A stretch of 47,121 bases of DNA. Origin: Sneathiellales bacterium. GTDB lineage: Bacteria; Pseudomonadota; Alphaproteobacteria; JANQFL01. Under the pieces are notes generated by a model, which was not told where the DNA came from, searched no databases, and saw only the letters and a list, made by a program, of their open reading frames with translations. Made by a program: the position numbers and the translations under genes. The stretch is from NCBI GenBank assembly GCA_028277845.1, contig JANQFL010000064.1, forward strand, positions 1 to 47,121. The letters are read 5' to 3'. Shown here piece after piece: positions 16,126 through 24,693 of the stretch (position 1 is the first letter of the stretch; the number at the start of each line of letters is the position of its first letter).

Positions 16126-17478
16126 CTACCCGTCGTCCCGTACGGCAATACCGTGTTTCTGCATCTTGTCGTACAGGGTTTTGCGGGAGATACCGAGGGC
16201 CTCGTAGGTCGGTTTCATGCTGTTGCCGTTCTCGGCCAGTGTCCGTTGGATGATATGTTTTTCCACTGCCGCCACCTGATCCGGCAACGGCACATAGGGT
16301 TCGCCGCCGCCATCGTCTCCGCCAACGGCGCCGGCGCCGGGAATGTCCATGCGCAATCCCATGGCATACCGTAACGCCGCGTTCTGCAGTTCGCGGACGT
16401 TGCCCGGCCAATCGTGTGCAGCCAGCGCGGCCAATGCCGCCGGTCCGATGGCCGGTTTCCCGCGTTTGAGCCGGTCGGCGGCGTGTCTCACGAAATTCTC
16501 GAACAACAGCGGGATGTCATCGCGGCGTTCCCGCAAAGGCGGGATGCTCAACCGAAGGACATTAAGCCGGTAGTACAAATCCTCGCGGAACCGTCCTTCA
16601 TCCACCGCGCCCCGCAAGTCTTCCTTCGTCGCCGCCACGACACGGACATCGACCGGCACTTCGGTATTGGATCCCAGCCGAACGACAGTACGGTCCTGAA
16701 GTACGCGCAGCAGTTTAATCTGCGCGTCCACGGGCATGCTTTCGACTTCGTCCAGGAACAATGTTCCGCCGTCGGCGTGCTCGAACTTGCCGATTCTCTT
16801 TTTTGCTGCGCCGGTAAAAGCGCCGGCTTCGTGGCCGAACAACTCGCTTTCGATCATGGTTTCTGGCAAAGCCCCGCAATTGAGGGCAACAAAGGGACAT
16901 TCGACGCGAGGCCCCTGTTCGTGCAGGCTGCGGGCTACCAGTTCCTTGCCGGTACCGGTTTCGCCCAGGATGAGTACATCCGCGTCGGCCGAGGCAAACC
17001 CGGCTATTTCGTCCCGCAAATGCTCCATGGCCGGGGTTCGGCCAATCAAAATGTTTTCCAGGCCAGTGGCGTGTTCGAGCGCCGCCCGCAAAGCGCGGTT
17101 TTCAAGCGTGAGCCGGCGTTTCTCCAAGGCCCGCCGAACGGCATCCACCAGCAGATCGGAGGCGAAGGGTTTTTCGATGAAGTCGTAGGCCCCGTCGCGC
17201 ATGGCCTGCACCGCCATGGGCACGTCGCCATGTCCGGTAATCAGGATCACCGGCAGATCGGGATCGCGTTCCAGTGCCAGCGCCATCAATTCCAAGCCGT
17301 CGGTGCCCGCCATCTTGATGTCGGTGACGATAACACCCGGCCAATTATGATTGACCAAGTCGAGCGCGCCGTCCGCCGATGCGAAACAAGCGGCCGGAAT
17401 GTCCGCCAATTCAAACGCCTGTTCGCAGGCCCGACGCAGATGTTCCTCGTCGTCTATGAAAACGACGTCCACCGTCAT
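16126..17478 (-). CDS. dctD: C4-dicarboxylate response regulator DctD, sigma-54 activator
   Basis: The 450-residue protein has three parts: a receiver domain (about 1-120, phosphoacceptor D53, conserved Lys in 'IEKPF'), an AAA+ domain (about 142-375) and a C-terminal Fis-type helix-turn-helix (about 405-445). The AAA+ part has Walker A 'GETGTGKE' at 172-179, the sigma-54-contacting 'GAFTGA' at 219-224 and Walker B 'GTLFLDEV' near 239-246. Phosphorylated DctD drives open-complex formation at RpoN promoters. The gene overlaps dctB by 4 bp (ATGA) and lies directly upstream of the dctPQM promoter. An insertion rich in Gly and Asp precedes the DNA-binding domain, probably a flexible linker. Confidence 0.95.
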   Translation of the reverse strand: MTVDVVFIDDEEHLRRACEQAFELADIPAACFASADGALDLVNHNWPGVIVTDIKMAGTDGLELMALALERDPDLPVILITGHGDVPMAVQAMRDGAYDFIEKPFASDLLVDAVRRALEKRRLTLENRALRAALEHATGLENILIGRTPAMEHLRDEIAGFASADADVLILGETGTGKELVARSLHEQGPRVECPFVALNCGALPETMIESELFGHEAGAFTGAAKKRIGKFEHADGGTLFLDEVESMPVDAQIKLLRVLQDRTVVRLGSNTEVPVDVRVVAATKEDLRGAVDEGRFREDLYYRLNVLRLSIPPLRERRDDIPLLFENFVRHAADRLKRGKPAIGPAALAALAAHDWPGNVRELQNAALRYAMGLRMDIPGAGAVGGDDGGGEPYVPLPDQVAAVEKHIIQRTLAENGNSMKPTYEALGISRKTLYDKMQKHGIAVRDDG

Positions 17479-19424
17479 GCCACTTCGTCCCGCGTCGATT
17501 CAGTGGCGACCAAAGTCACCGTAAAGACGGCACCACCGTCCGGATGATTCTCGACTTCAATGGATCCGCCGAACTGATTGACCAGGCCATACGTGATGGA
17601 CAGTCCAAGGCCCAACCCCTGGCCGACGTCCTTGGTGGAATAGAATGGGTCGAACACGCTGTTCAATTTGTCGGCGGCGATTCCGGGACCAATGTCGCGC
17701 ACCGTGGCGACAACGGTATCGGCATCTCGGCGTACGGCTACGTACACGGCTTTCTCGGCGCGTCCATCCATGGCGTCGATGGCGTTTGTCAGCAGGTTGA
17801 CGAACACCTGCTGCAGCCGGACATCGCCGGCAATAACCCGGATGTCTCCGGGCGGCAAATCCGTGTGCACGGTCACACCGTCCCGACGGATGCGCGCATC
17901 CAACAAGGTCAGACTCTCCACCACGGCGGCGTTGACCGACGTCGGCCTCGTGTCGATGTTTTCGTCCCGGGCATAGGTCCGCAGGTTCTTGATGATTCGG
18001 GCCATCCTGTCGGTCAATTCGGCGATGCCGCCGAGATTCGTCTTGACGGTATCGGCCCGGTTCCGTTCGAGAAACGCTCGGGCGTTGTCGGCGTAGGAGC
18101 GGATCGCCGCCAAGGGCTGGTTCAGTTCGTGGCTCAGGCCGGCCGACATTTCACCCAGCGCCGCGAGCTTGGTTGCCTGCACGAGATTGGCCTGGGCGCG
18201 GCGCAACTCCTCTTCCGCCCGCTTCCGTTCCGCGACTTCCTTGCGCAAGGTGATGTTGGCCTGGGTCAATTCGTTGGTGCGTTCATCGACCCGCATCTCC
18301 AGGTCCGCCTTGGCCTGTTCCTGCATGGCCAGATGATCAGCCAAACGTCGGCGGCGCTGGTAAAGATTGGCTGTCGCCAGCAGTAAACTGACAAGCATGA
18401 AACCCGCCACGGCGACGGCGACATTGACACGGTCGCCGACCTCGGACGTACGCGCCAGCAGCATGACGCGCCAGCCCGCGTCCGCCATGTCGGCCGTATG
18501 CATGAGGAATGCTTCCGGCTGTTTCAACGCATTCTGGACGCGACCTCCCGGGCCATTGTCCGTCAGTATTTTCACCAGTTCCGCACCGTCCGACGCCACG
18601 GCACGCTCTGCAATCGCCAACGGTCGCAACGGCTGGTCACCGTATTTCCGGCTGTCTCTCAAATCGGCACGTTGGGCGTCGGTCAGCGGCGCCAGGGTAC
18701 GGAATTGCCAATCCGGCTTGCTGCTGAGAAAGACCACGCCGGACTGATCGACCACGATGATCTCGTGGCTCGGCGCCCGCCAAGCGCCTTCGTGGTGGCC
18801 AACGCTCATTTTTACGACGACGGCACCGAGGATTGCCTGCCCCTCGCGCACCGGGTATGCAAAGTAATACCCGCGCTCACCCGACGTGGTACCGAGGGCG
18901 AAATAGCGGCCCAGCCGCCCTTGCATGGCGGACTGAAAATACGGCCGGTAATGAAAGTTCTTGCCGACGAAGGTGCGCGGCGATGCCCAGTTGCTGGCCG
19001 CGATGGTCAGGCCGTCGCGGTTCATCAAATAGGTATCAAGGGAACCGATGACAGAATTGATCTGCTCCAGTTCCTTGCTGATGACCAGGACGTCCCGCGC
19101 CGACGCCTGCCCCTTGAGCGCCGCCGGAAACGCCGGATGGGACGCCAGAAGCTGCGGCTGGTAATTGTACTTACCCAACTCACCACGCAAGTTCTCCACC
19201 ACCAGGTTCAAGGTGGGACGGCTGCGGTCCATGATTTGCTGCATGGCGATTTCGCGGGTCCAATGAGCGGTCTGCCAAAGGACCAGCGCGCATACGGCCA
19301 CGCCCAGGCCTATGAAGGCCAAGCGGTACGGCCAACGACCCTTGAGACGGGTCACGCTTGTGCGTTCCACTTCACTGTTCACTTTTCGGCCCGACCGGTC
19401 CCTTTCGCCAAGTTCGGCCATCAT
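17475..19424 (-). CDS. dctB: C4-dicarboxylate sensor histidine kinase DctB
   Basis: The 649-residue membrane kinase has one helix at about 33-52, a periplasmic double-Cache/PAS-like sensor (about 53-330), a second helix (about 334-356), a coiled coil (about 365-415) and a kinase core. H432 in 'GLSHELNQPLAAIRSYADNA' is the phosphorylated histidine, and N, G1 and G2 boxes are visible ('NLLTNAIDAM', 'DIGPGI', 'GLGLGLS'). The 'RPYFQSAMQGRLGRYFALGTTSGERGYYFAYPV' region matches the ligand-binding loop of DctB sensors for succinate-type acids. Two ATGs lie at 19424 and 19421, without a strong ribosome-binding site. It forms a two-gene unit with dctD. Confidence 0.93.
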   Translation of the reverse strand: MMAELGERDRSGRKVNSEVERTSVTRLKGRWPYRLAFIGLGVAVCALVLWQTAHWTREIAMQQIMDRSRPTLNLVVENLRGELGKYNYQPQLLASHPAFPAALKGQASARDVLVISKELEQINSVIGSLDTYLMNRDGLTIAASNWASPRTFVGKNFHYRPYFQSAMQGRLGRYFALGTTSGERGYYFAYPVREGQAILGAVVVKMSVGHHEGAWRAPSHEIIVVDQSGVVFLSSKPDWQFRTLAPLTDAQRADLRDSRKYGDQPLRPLAIAERAVASDGAELVKILTDNGPGGRVQNALKQPEAFLMHTADMADAGWRVMLLARTSEVGDRVNVAVAVAGFMLVSLLLATANLYQRRRRLADHLAMQEQAKADLEMRVDERTNELTQANITLRKEVAERKRAEEELRRAQANLVQATKLAALGEMSAGLSHELNQPLAAIRSYADNARAFLERNRADTVKTNLGGIAELTDRMARIIKNLRTYARDENIDTRPTSVNAAVVESLTLLDARIRRDGVTVHTDLPPGDIRVIAGDVRLQQVFVNLLTNAIDAMDGRAEKAVYVAVRRDADTVVATVRDIGPGIAADKLNSVFDPFYSTKDVGQGLGLGLSITYGLVNQFGGSIEVENHPDGGAVFTVTLVATESTRDEVA

Positions 19425-19476
19425 AATGGATCGTTGCCGATCATGCGAACTGCCGGAAATCGGGTCTTTTTGGCAA

Positions 19477-19785
19477 CTAACTGTCGATAATCCATTTCGG
19501 ATTATGGATACGAAGGCGGTTTAGATTGACCGATTTGACCCGATTCAGGACTTCTGCGTCGCGCCAGGACCGCGATCCATGACGGATTTCGGATGCAAGC
19601 TCCGCATCGCCGGAAAGACTTTCGGTGGACGCAAGCTCACGGCGCAGCATGGCGACGAGGTTTGACGCCACACGGGCGCGAAATCTCGAATACCCTTCCA
19701 GGTTGGGCGCGGCGTCCTCACGCAGAAATTCCTCGATGGCGTCCAGAAGATCTTGCGCGGTTGGCGGTATGGGCTTGCCGGTCAT
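19477..19785 (-). CDS. DUF6285-like small protein (LvaB-type partner)
   Basis: This 102-residue acidic-to-basic helical protein ('PPTAQDLLDAIEEFL', then 'RFRARVASNLVAMLRREL') resembles the small proteins that accompany APH-fold kinases beside acyl-CoA dehydrogenases. In Pseudomonas putida the equivalent, LvaB, is reported to associate with the kinase LvaA. ATG at 19785 overlaps the stop of the kinase gene by 4 bp (ATGA) and follows GGAGG, so it is translationally coupled. It is the last gene of the five-gene operon. The family name is from memory of the sequence pattern. Confidence 0.75.
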   Translation of the reverse strand: MTGKPIPPTAQDLLDAIEEFLREDAAPNLEGYSRFRARVASNLVAMLRRELASTESLSGDAELASEIRHGSRSWRDAEVLNRVKSVNLNRLRIHNPKWIIDS

Positions 19786-20804
19786 GCGTCGCCTCCATCA
19801 CGGCCTTCCAACAACCGGATCATGTCATAGATCGGTTCTTCGACGCGCCGGCCGATCGCCGCCAACTCTATACTCCGGTCGCGGCCGGACTGAAAGCGCC
19901 GGCATTGCAGCAGGCAAATCACCGCCCATTTGACGTTGCCCAACACCTCCCAAAACCGAAGATGGTTCGGATCGACCGTATCACCGGTAGCTTCGGCATA
20001 CAGATCCAGCAAATGCGCGCGGGAAGCGAGACCACCAGCCGGACGTCCAGGACGGGTAAAGCGCCATGATCGCACGCACAGCCAGGCCAGATCCTCAACC
20101 GGATCGCCCAAATGCGCCAATTCCCAATCAATGACTGCGTTCAATCCCTCTTCGGTCACGAGAAAGTTGGACATGCGAAAATCGCCATGCACCAATCTGA
20201 CCGGTCCTGCCGGTGGCAGGTGGTCCTTGAGCCAGGAAATACCGTATTCGATTCCGCTGTGGGCGATGCCCATGTCGTCGACGACGTCCCGGAACAGAGC
20301 AATCTGATCTTCGGCCGATTCGACCGGTAAAAAACCGACGTGCTCGCGAGACACCTCATTCAGGCCGTGGCGTGCAGCGACCAGTTGCCCGGGTAACACG
20401 TTTCGAGCCTGCGCAAACGCCGGATCCTTGAAGATCTTCTGCGGCATGGTCTCCCCGGCGCGGAACTCCATGGCATAGCCGGATCCCAATCCGTCGTCTT
20501 TATCCAACACGAACCGCACTGATGGCGCAGGAACGTCTTGGCCTGGCATCAACGCAAGTATGTCGGCTTCATAGGGCCGTCCGGGGGCGAGACGCCGGTC
20601 GATGTCGTCTCCATCGCTCCCGGGTGGCGGCAGACGCAGAATCAGATGTTCGCCATCGGATTGCTCTTCCGATTTCACTCGGAACGACCAGGACTCGCAG
20701 CTCGCACCGGAAGACAGACGACGGAGTTTGCAGATCGACGCGCCATCACCGAAGCGCCGCCGCACGGCAGCCGTCAGCAGCGTTTCGAGATCCTTGTCGG
20801 CCAT
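19782..20804 (-). CDS. APH-fold acyl-CoA-associated kinase (LvaA/ACAD10-11 N-domain type)
   Basis: The 340-residue protein has an aminoglycoside-phosphotransferase fold. The catalytic loop is 'VHGDFRMSNFLV' (H206, D208) and the metal-binding Asp is D226 in 'VIDWELAHLGDP'. The setting is catabolic rather than resistance-related: homologues next to acyl-CoA dehydrogenases phosphorylate the 4-hydroxyl of 4-hydroxyacyl-CoA, and the same domain is fused to the dehydrogenase in human ACAD10/ACAD11. The start ATG at 20804 shares one base with the SDR stop (TGATG), and the stop overlaps the next gene. The longer frame into the SDR gene is a shadow. Confidence 0.85.
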   Translation of the reverse strand: MADKDLETLLTAAVRRRFGDGASICKLRRLSSGASCESWSFRVKSEEQSDGEHLILRLPPPGSDGDDIDRRLAPGRPYEADILALMPGQDVPAPSVRFVLDKDDGLGSGYAMEFRAGETMPQKIFKDPAFAQARNVLPGQLVAARHGLNEVSREHVGFLPVESAEDQIALFRDVVDDMGIAHSGIEYGISWLKDHLPPAGPVRLVHGDFRMSNFLVTEEGLNAVIDWELAHLGDPVEDLAWLCVRSWRFTRPGRPAGGLASRAHLLDLYAEATGDTVDPNHLRFWEVLGNVKWAVICLLQCRRFQSGRDRSIELAAIGRRVEEPIYDMIRLLEGRDGGDA

Positions 20805-21604
20805 CACACCATGGACAACGCGTTCGACGGGGCGAACGGCATGGATGATGTCAGGCCGCCGTCGACCGCCAGCGCCTGCCCATTGACATAGGACGCGGCA
20901 TCGGACGCCAGGAACAGCACGACGCCGGCGATGTCGTCGGGCACGCCGGCCCGGCGGGACGGATTGAGGTAACCGAGCTTGCCCTCGGTCCCGCGCTGAC
21001 GGGCCATGTCGAACACCGTTTGCGTCATGCCGGTCTCGATCAATCCCGGGCACACGGCGTTGACCCGTACCCCGCTGCCCGCCAGTTCCTGCGCCGCCGA
21101 CTTGGCCAGATTGATGACCCCGGCTTTGGTCGCCGAATAGGGCACCGGCCCGGCATTGGCATTGATGCCGGCGACGGATGCCGTCATGACGATGGCGCCG
21201 CCGCCCCGTTCGGCCATAACCGGCGCGGCATACTTCACGGCAAACAACGGTCCGAGCAGGTTCACTTCCAACACACGCAGAATGTCGGCATCGTCGGTCT
21301 TGTTGAGCGGCGCTATGGGCCCGGCAATACCGGCATTGGCGAAGAACACATCCAGTCCGCCGAACGTGGAAAGGCACGACGCGACAAGGCCTTCGGTCTC
21401 CACGCCTTTCGAGGCATCGGCAGGCCGGACCTCACACACGCCGCCCGTGCCGCCGATCTGCGTGGCGGTTTCCTGCAATCCCTCTTCGTTGACATCGGCG
21501 ATCACCACCTTGGCGCCCTGTTCGGCAAAGCGCACCGCCGTCCGCCGGCCGATGCCGCTGCCCGCGCCCGTGACGCACACCACCTTGTCTGCAAATGCCG
21601 TCAT
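20804..21604 (-). CDS. Short-chain dehydrogenase/reductase (LvaD-type position)
   Basis: The 266-residue Rossmann-fold oxidoreductase has the NAD(P)-binding 'TGAGSGIG' at 12-19, 'NAG' at 90-92 and the catalytic S143, Y156 and K160 ('YSATK'). An Asp at the end of the second beta strand ('VVIADVN') favours NAD+. In the Lva-type pathway the SDR handles the hydroxyacyl-CoA/ketoacyl-CoA step; here that role is inferred from the neighbouring genes. ATG at 21604 follows GGGAGGG. The gene lies 17 nt after the acyl-CoA dehydrogenase and one-base overlaps the kinase. Confidence 0.9.
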   Translation of the reverse strand: MTAFADKVVCVTGAGSGIGRRTAVRFAEQGAKVVIADVNEEGLQETATQIGGTGGVCEVRPADASKGVETEGLVASCLSTFGGLDVFFANAGIAGPIAPLNKTDDADILRVLEVNLLGPLFAVKYAAPVMAERGGGAIVMTASVAGINANAGPVPYSATKAGVINLAKSAAQELAGSGVRVNAVCPGLIETGMTQTVFDMARQRGTEGKLGYLNPSRRAGVPDDIAGVVLFLASDAASYVNGQALAVDGGLTSSMPFAPSNALSMV

Positions 21605-21621
21605 AAACCCTCCCTGTACTT

Positions 21622-22851
21622 TTACTGAGCCGTTTCACCAGTCAGATACGGCTTCATCTCCTGCCTGCCGATCGCATCCAGATGCACTTCATCGGGACCG
21701 TCGCCCATACGGAGCGCCCGGTAGAAGGCATAAGCATGGGCGAGAAACCAGTCCTGTGAAACCCCACCGCCGCCATGGATCTGTATCGCACGGTCCAACA
21801 CCTGACAGGCCACCCGCATGGCCACAACCTTTATCATGGCGATTTCCTTGCGCGCCTGCTTGTTGCCGACGGTGTCCATGAGATGCGCCGCGTGCAATGT
21901 CAGCAATCTGGCCTGATCGATTTCGGCGCGCGACAATGCGATGTCGTGCAGAACGGTGCCGTGTCGGTAGAGCGGCTTGCCGAACGCCGTCCGGCTTGCC
22001 GCCCGCGCGCACATGGCTTCCAGGGCACGCTCGGCCACGCCGATGGCCCGCATGCTGTGATGGATGCGTCCCGGACCAAGACGGCCTTGAGCGATCTCGA
22101 ACCCCCGCCCTTCGCCCAGCAACATATTCTCCCTGGGTACGCGCACATTGTCGAACACCACTTCGGAATGGCCGTGCGGTGCGTGGTCGTAGCCGAAAAC
22201 GGTCAGATTGCGCACGACCCGAACACCCGGCGTGTCGGTCGGGATCAGAATCATGGAATGGCGCTGATGGCGCGGCATCTGCGGGTCGTCGTGGCTGCGG
22301 CCGAGCAGGATGATGATCTTGCAGCGCGGATCGGCGACGCCCGACGTCCACCACTTGCGGCCGTTGACGACGTATTGGTCTCCGTCCGGTTTGATCGACG
22401 TGGCAATGTTTGTGGCGTCTGACGAGGCGACATCCGGCTCGGTCATGGCGAAGGCGGAGTGAATCTCGCCGTTCAGCAAGGGTGTCAGCCATTCGGTTTT
22501 TTGCGCCTCGGTGCCGTAGAGCGCCAGAACCTCCATATTGCCGGTGTCGGGCGCCGAACAATTGAACACTTCCGGCGCGATGAACGAGCGGCCCATCTGC
22601 TCGCAGATGTGCGCGTAGTCGACATTGCTCAATCCCGCACCGTGGTTCGAATCGGGCAGGAACAGGTTCCACAAACCCTGCGCCTTGGCTTCCGATTTGA
22701 GCGCCTCCACCCGGGCATCCGGTTGCCAGCGGTCGGCGATGTCGTGCGACCGGTTTTCCAGTTCGGGTTCCAGAGGCAGGATGTGTTCGGCCATGAAATC
22801 CTGGACCAGGCGTTTCAGCTCGGCCGCGCGCGGTGACATGTCGTAGGGCAT
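21622..22851 (-). CDS. Acyl-CoA dehydrogenase, ACAD10/11-like (LvaC-type)
   Basis: The 409-residue flavoprotein has the acyl-CoA dehydrogenase fold. '[17 protein letters not shown]' is the FAD/substrate signature, '[19 protein letters not shown]' is the middle beta domain, and '[35 protein letters not shown]' is the C-terminal FAD-binding and dimer segment. The 'KWWTSGA/VxDPRC' and 'GDGPDEVH' forms are typical of the ACAD10/11 branch, which in the lva pathway removes the 4-phosphate group and moves the hydroxyl. ATG at 22851 follows GAGG. It sits 22 nt after the enoyl-CoA hydratase and 17 nt before the SDR. Confidence 0.92.
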   Translation of the reverse strand: MPYDMSPRAAELKRLVQDFMAEHILPLEPELENRSHDIADRWQPDARVEALKSEAKAQGLWNLFLPDSNHGAGLSNVDYAHICEQMGRSFIAPEVFNCSAPDTGNMEVLALYGTEAQKTEWLTPLLNGEIHSAFAMTEPDVASSDATNIATSIKPDGDQYVVNGRKWWTSGVADPRCKIIILLGRSHDDPQMPRHQRHSMILIPTDTPGVRVVRNLTVFGYDHAPHGHSEVVFDNVRVPRENMLLGEGRGFEIAQGRLGPGRIHHSMRAIGVAERALEAMCARAASRTAFGKPLYRHGTVLHDIALSRAEIDQARLLTLHAAHLMDTVGNKQARKEIAMIKVVAMRVACQVLDRAIQIHGGGGVSQDWFLAHAYAFYRALRMGDGPDEVHLDAIGRQEMKPYLTGETAQ

Positions 22852-22873
22852 GGGTTACCTCAATCCGCCGGTT

Positions 22874-23680
22874 CTAAAGACCGTGGTTGGGCCATTCCGG
22901 CTTGCGCCGTTCCTTGAACGCGCTGGCGCCGATGGCGTGACTGTCCTTGCGCAGCCACATGGACATGGTCATTTCCGCCTCGATGCGCAGGCGTTCCTCC
23001 AGCGTGCGGCCGACATTGCGCATGACCGTTTCCTTGTCCGTGCGGATGGCGCCTTGGGGCAACGCGGCGATCTGGCGGGCCAGTTCCATGGCCCGGTCCA
23101 GCGCCTGTCCTTTCGGCACCACTTCGTTGGCCAGGCCGATGCGCAAGGCTTCCTCGGCATCCACCTCGCGGCCGGTAATGATCAACTCCATGGCCCGCCC
23201 GAACCCGACGATCAGCGGTAGCCGGACCGTCAGACCGTCGCCACCGACGATATTCCAGCGCCGTTCCAGCGCCCCGAACACGGCATTCTCGGCGGCAATG
23301 CGGATATCGGCAAGCAAAGCCGTTTCCAGCCCGGCCGCAACGGCCCAGCCGTTCACGGCGGCGATCACCGGTTTGAAGATGTCGACCTTGCGCGTGTAAC
23401 CGCAAACGCCGGGCAGATTGTACTGCTCCTGGCGAAACTCGTCCCATTCCGGCCGCGGCCATTCGGCGGCGTCCTGCAAGTCCCAACCGGCACAGAACGT
23501 ATCCTCGCCCGCCCCGGTGATGACCAGGACGAACGCATCTTTATCGTCGCGGAAGGCCTGCCAGGCGTGATGCAGTTCCGTGTTCATCTGGCGGCTGATG
23601 GCGTTCTTGTGGTCCGGCCGGTCGTAGACCAGCAAGGCAATGTGGTCTTCGACCGAATAGCGGATGGTCTGGTAATCCAT
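22874..23680 (-). CDS. Enoyl-CoA hydratase/isomerase family protein
   Basis: This 268-residue crotonase-fold protein has the CoA-binding 'DRPDHKNAISRQMNTEL' and the oxyanion-hole segments 'FCAGWDL' and 'AVNGWAVAAGLETALLADIRIA'. One catalytic Glu candidate lies in 'GLETALL' and another in 'ALERRWNIVGGDG', although the surroundings of the second depart from classical hydratases, so the exact reaction is uncertain. ATG at 23680 (after GTG at 23683) follows GGGAGG at 8-nt spacing. It is the first gene of the five-gene beta-oxidation-like operon, downstream of tetR. Confidence 0.88.
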   Translation of the reverse strand: MDYQTIRYSVEDHIALLVYDRPDHKNAISRQMNTELHHAWQAFRDDKDAFVLVITGAGEDTFCAGWDLQDAAEWPRPEWDEFRQEQYNLPGVCGYTRKVDIFKPVIAAVNGWAVAAGLETALLADIRIAAENAVFGALERRWNIVGGDGLTVRLPLIVGFGRAMELIITGREVDAEEALRIGLANEVVPKGQALDRAMELARQIAALPQGAIRTDKETVMRNVGRTLEERLRIEAEMTMSMWLRKDSHAIGASAFKERRKPEWPNHGL

Positions 23681-23744
23681 CACCGATCCTCCCTTATAAA
23701 ACGTGATTCCCGGTATGCACGAACCACAGTTAATTTATTTCGAA

Positions 23745-23754
23745 TGATCGATCA
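23745..23754. promoter_or_regulatory. Palindrome upstream of the enoyl-CoA hydratase operon
   Basis: TGATCGATCA is a perfect 10-bp palindrome in an AT-rich patch within the 121-bp gap between tetR and the operon. It lies about 65 bp before the operon ATG, within the likely promoter region, and is the best visible candidate for the adjacent TetR protein's operator. A palindrome this short could occur by chance. Confidence 0.35.
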
Positions 23755-23801
23755 ATATTAATTGAGACGAGACCGGGCCCGCGGGACGACCCGCACCCGG
23801 T

Positions 23802-24467
23802 TTAAGGCACGATGAGCTGCTCGAGCAGCGCGGTCGCCTTGGCGCGGAATTCGTCGCGGCCGGCAACCTTGTGTTTCCCATCCAGGAAATTGGGCCCCAA
23901 CGGTTCGGCCATCAGATGGTAGGTCGCCGTGCCCAGCAGCATCTCCAGAACGACCGTCGGCGGGCAGTCGCGGATGACCTTCTCCCGGCGCGCGCGCTCC
24001 AACAGGTCCAAAGTCTGCTCGACCGTCGGCGCGAGGCTCCAATGCCTCGGCGTGCGGTTGCGGTTGGGCAGTTCCAGCATCTCGAACGCCACCAGTCGGG
24101 CCTGTTGCGGATTGTCCATCCCCCAGCCGACGACACCGCGCACAAGCAGCGTCACCGCCTGCCGGGCCGGCAGACCGGGATCGAATGCCGGTTCGAAAGC
24201 GGACTGCATGGACGCCGCAACCGTATCCAGGACCGATCTGTAGAGTTTTTCCTTGGATTTGAAATGATGGGCGATGGTGGCCTTGGCCAGCCCGGTCACC
24301 TCGGATAAATCGGCGAAACTGACGCCGTAAAAACCGCGCTGGCCGAACAGTTGCATCGCGGAGTCGACGATACGTTCACGCGCGGCGACCCCGGCGGCGT
24401 TGTCGGCCTTGGCGCCCTTGGGCCGGCCACGCCGGTTACGGCGTACGGATGGTGATGAAACCGTCAT
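23802..24467 (-). CDS. TetR-family transcriptional regulator
   Basis: The 221-residue protein starts with a basic tail ('RRNRRGRPKGAKAD') and a TetR helix-turn-helix (about residues 30-75; 'DSAMQLFGQRGFYGVSFADLSEVTGLAKATIAHHFKSKEKLYRSVLD'-type pattern). A helical ligand-binding domain follows. It is encoded immediately upstream of, and on the same strand as, the Lva-like operon. That position suggests a repressor relieved by an acyl-CoA or hydroxyacid. ATG at 24467 lacks a strong ribosome-binding site. The 226-bp gap 24468-24692 before the MCP gene shows no clear promoter and one doubtful 37-codon frame. Confidence 0.9.
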   Translation of the reverse strand: MTVSSPSVRRNRRGRPKGAKADNAAGVAARERIVDSAMQLFGQRGFYGVSFADLSEVTGLAKATIAHHFKSKEKLYRSVLDTVAASMQSAFEPAFDPGLPARQAVTLLVRGVVGWGMDNPQQARLVAFEMLELPNRNRTPRHWSLAPTVEQTLDLLERARREKVIRDCPPTVVLEMLLGTATYHLMAEPLGPNFLDGKHKVAGRDEFRAKATALLEQLIVP

Positions 24468-24693
24468 AGATTACGGGCGTCCACGAACCGTTACTGAGTT
24501 GGCGCCCTACCCGTTTATCATGACCGGGTCCAAAGCGCGACGAGATTGTCGACGGCAAAATCGACACCGGTCCGAGACATGGCCGTACCGGAGAAGCCCG
24601 TGGCGAAGACGGAATACGGTCGTCCCATGTCCGTCACGGATGCTCCCCGCCCTTCTCGCGCCTTCTCAACCGCCCTTCGTGCCGTGGAATAGG

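Noticed and set aside
19782-20804. Aminoglycoside resistance by the APH-fold protein
   Set aside because: Its operon partners are acyl-CoA enzymes and its overlaps tie it to them; a catabolic kinase role fits far better.
24579-24692. A 37-codon plus-strand frame between tetR and the MCP gene
   Set aside because: Codon choice is plausible, but there is no ribosome-binding site, no family match, and the product is short and disordered, so chance is more likely.
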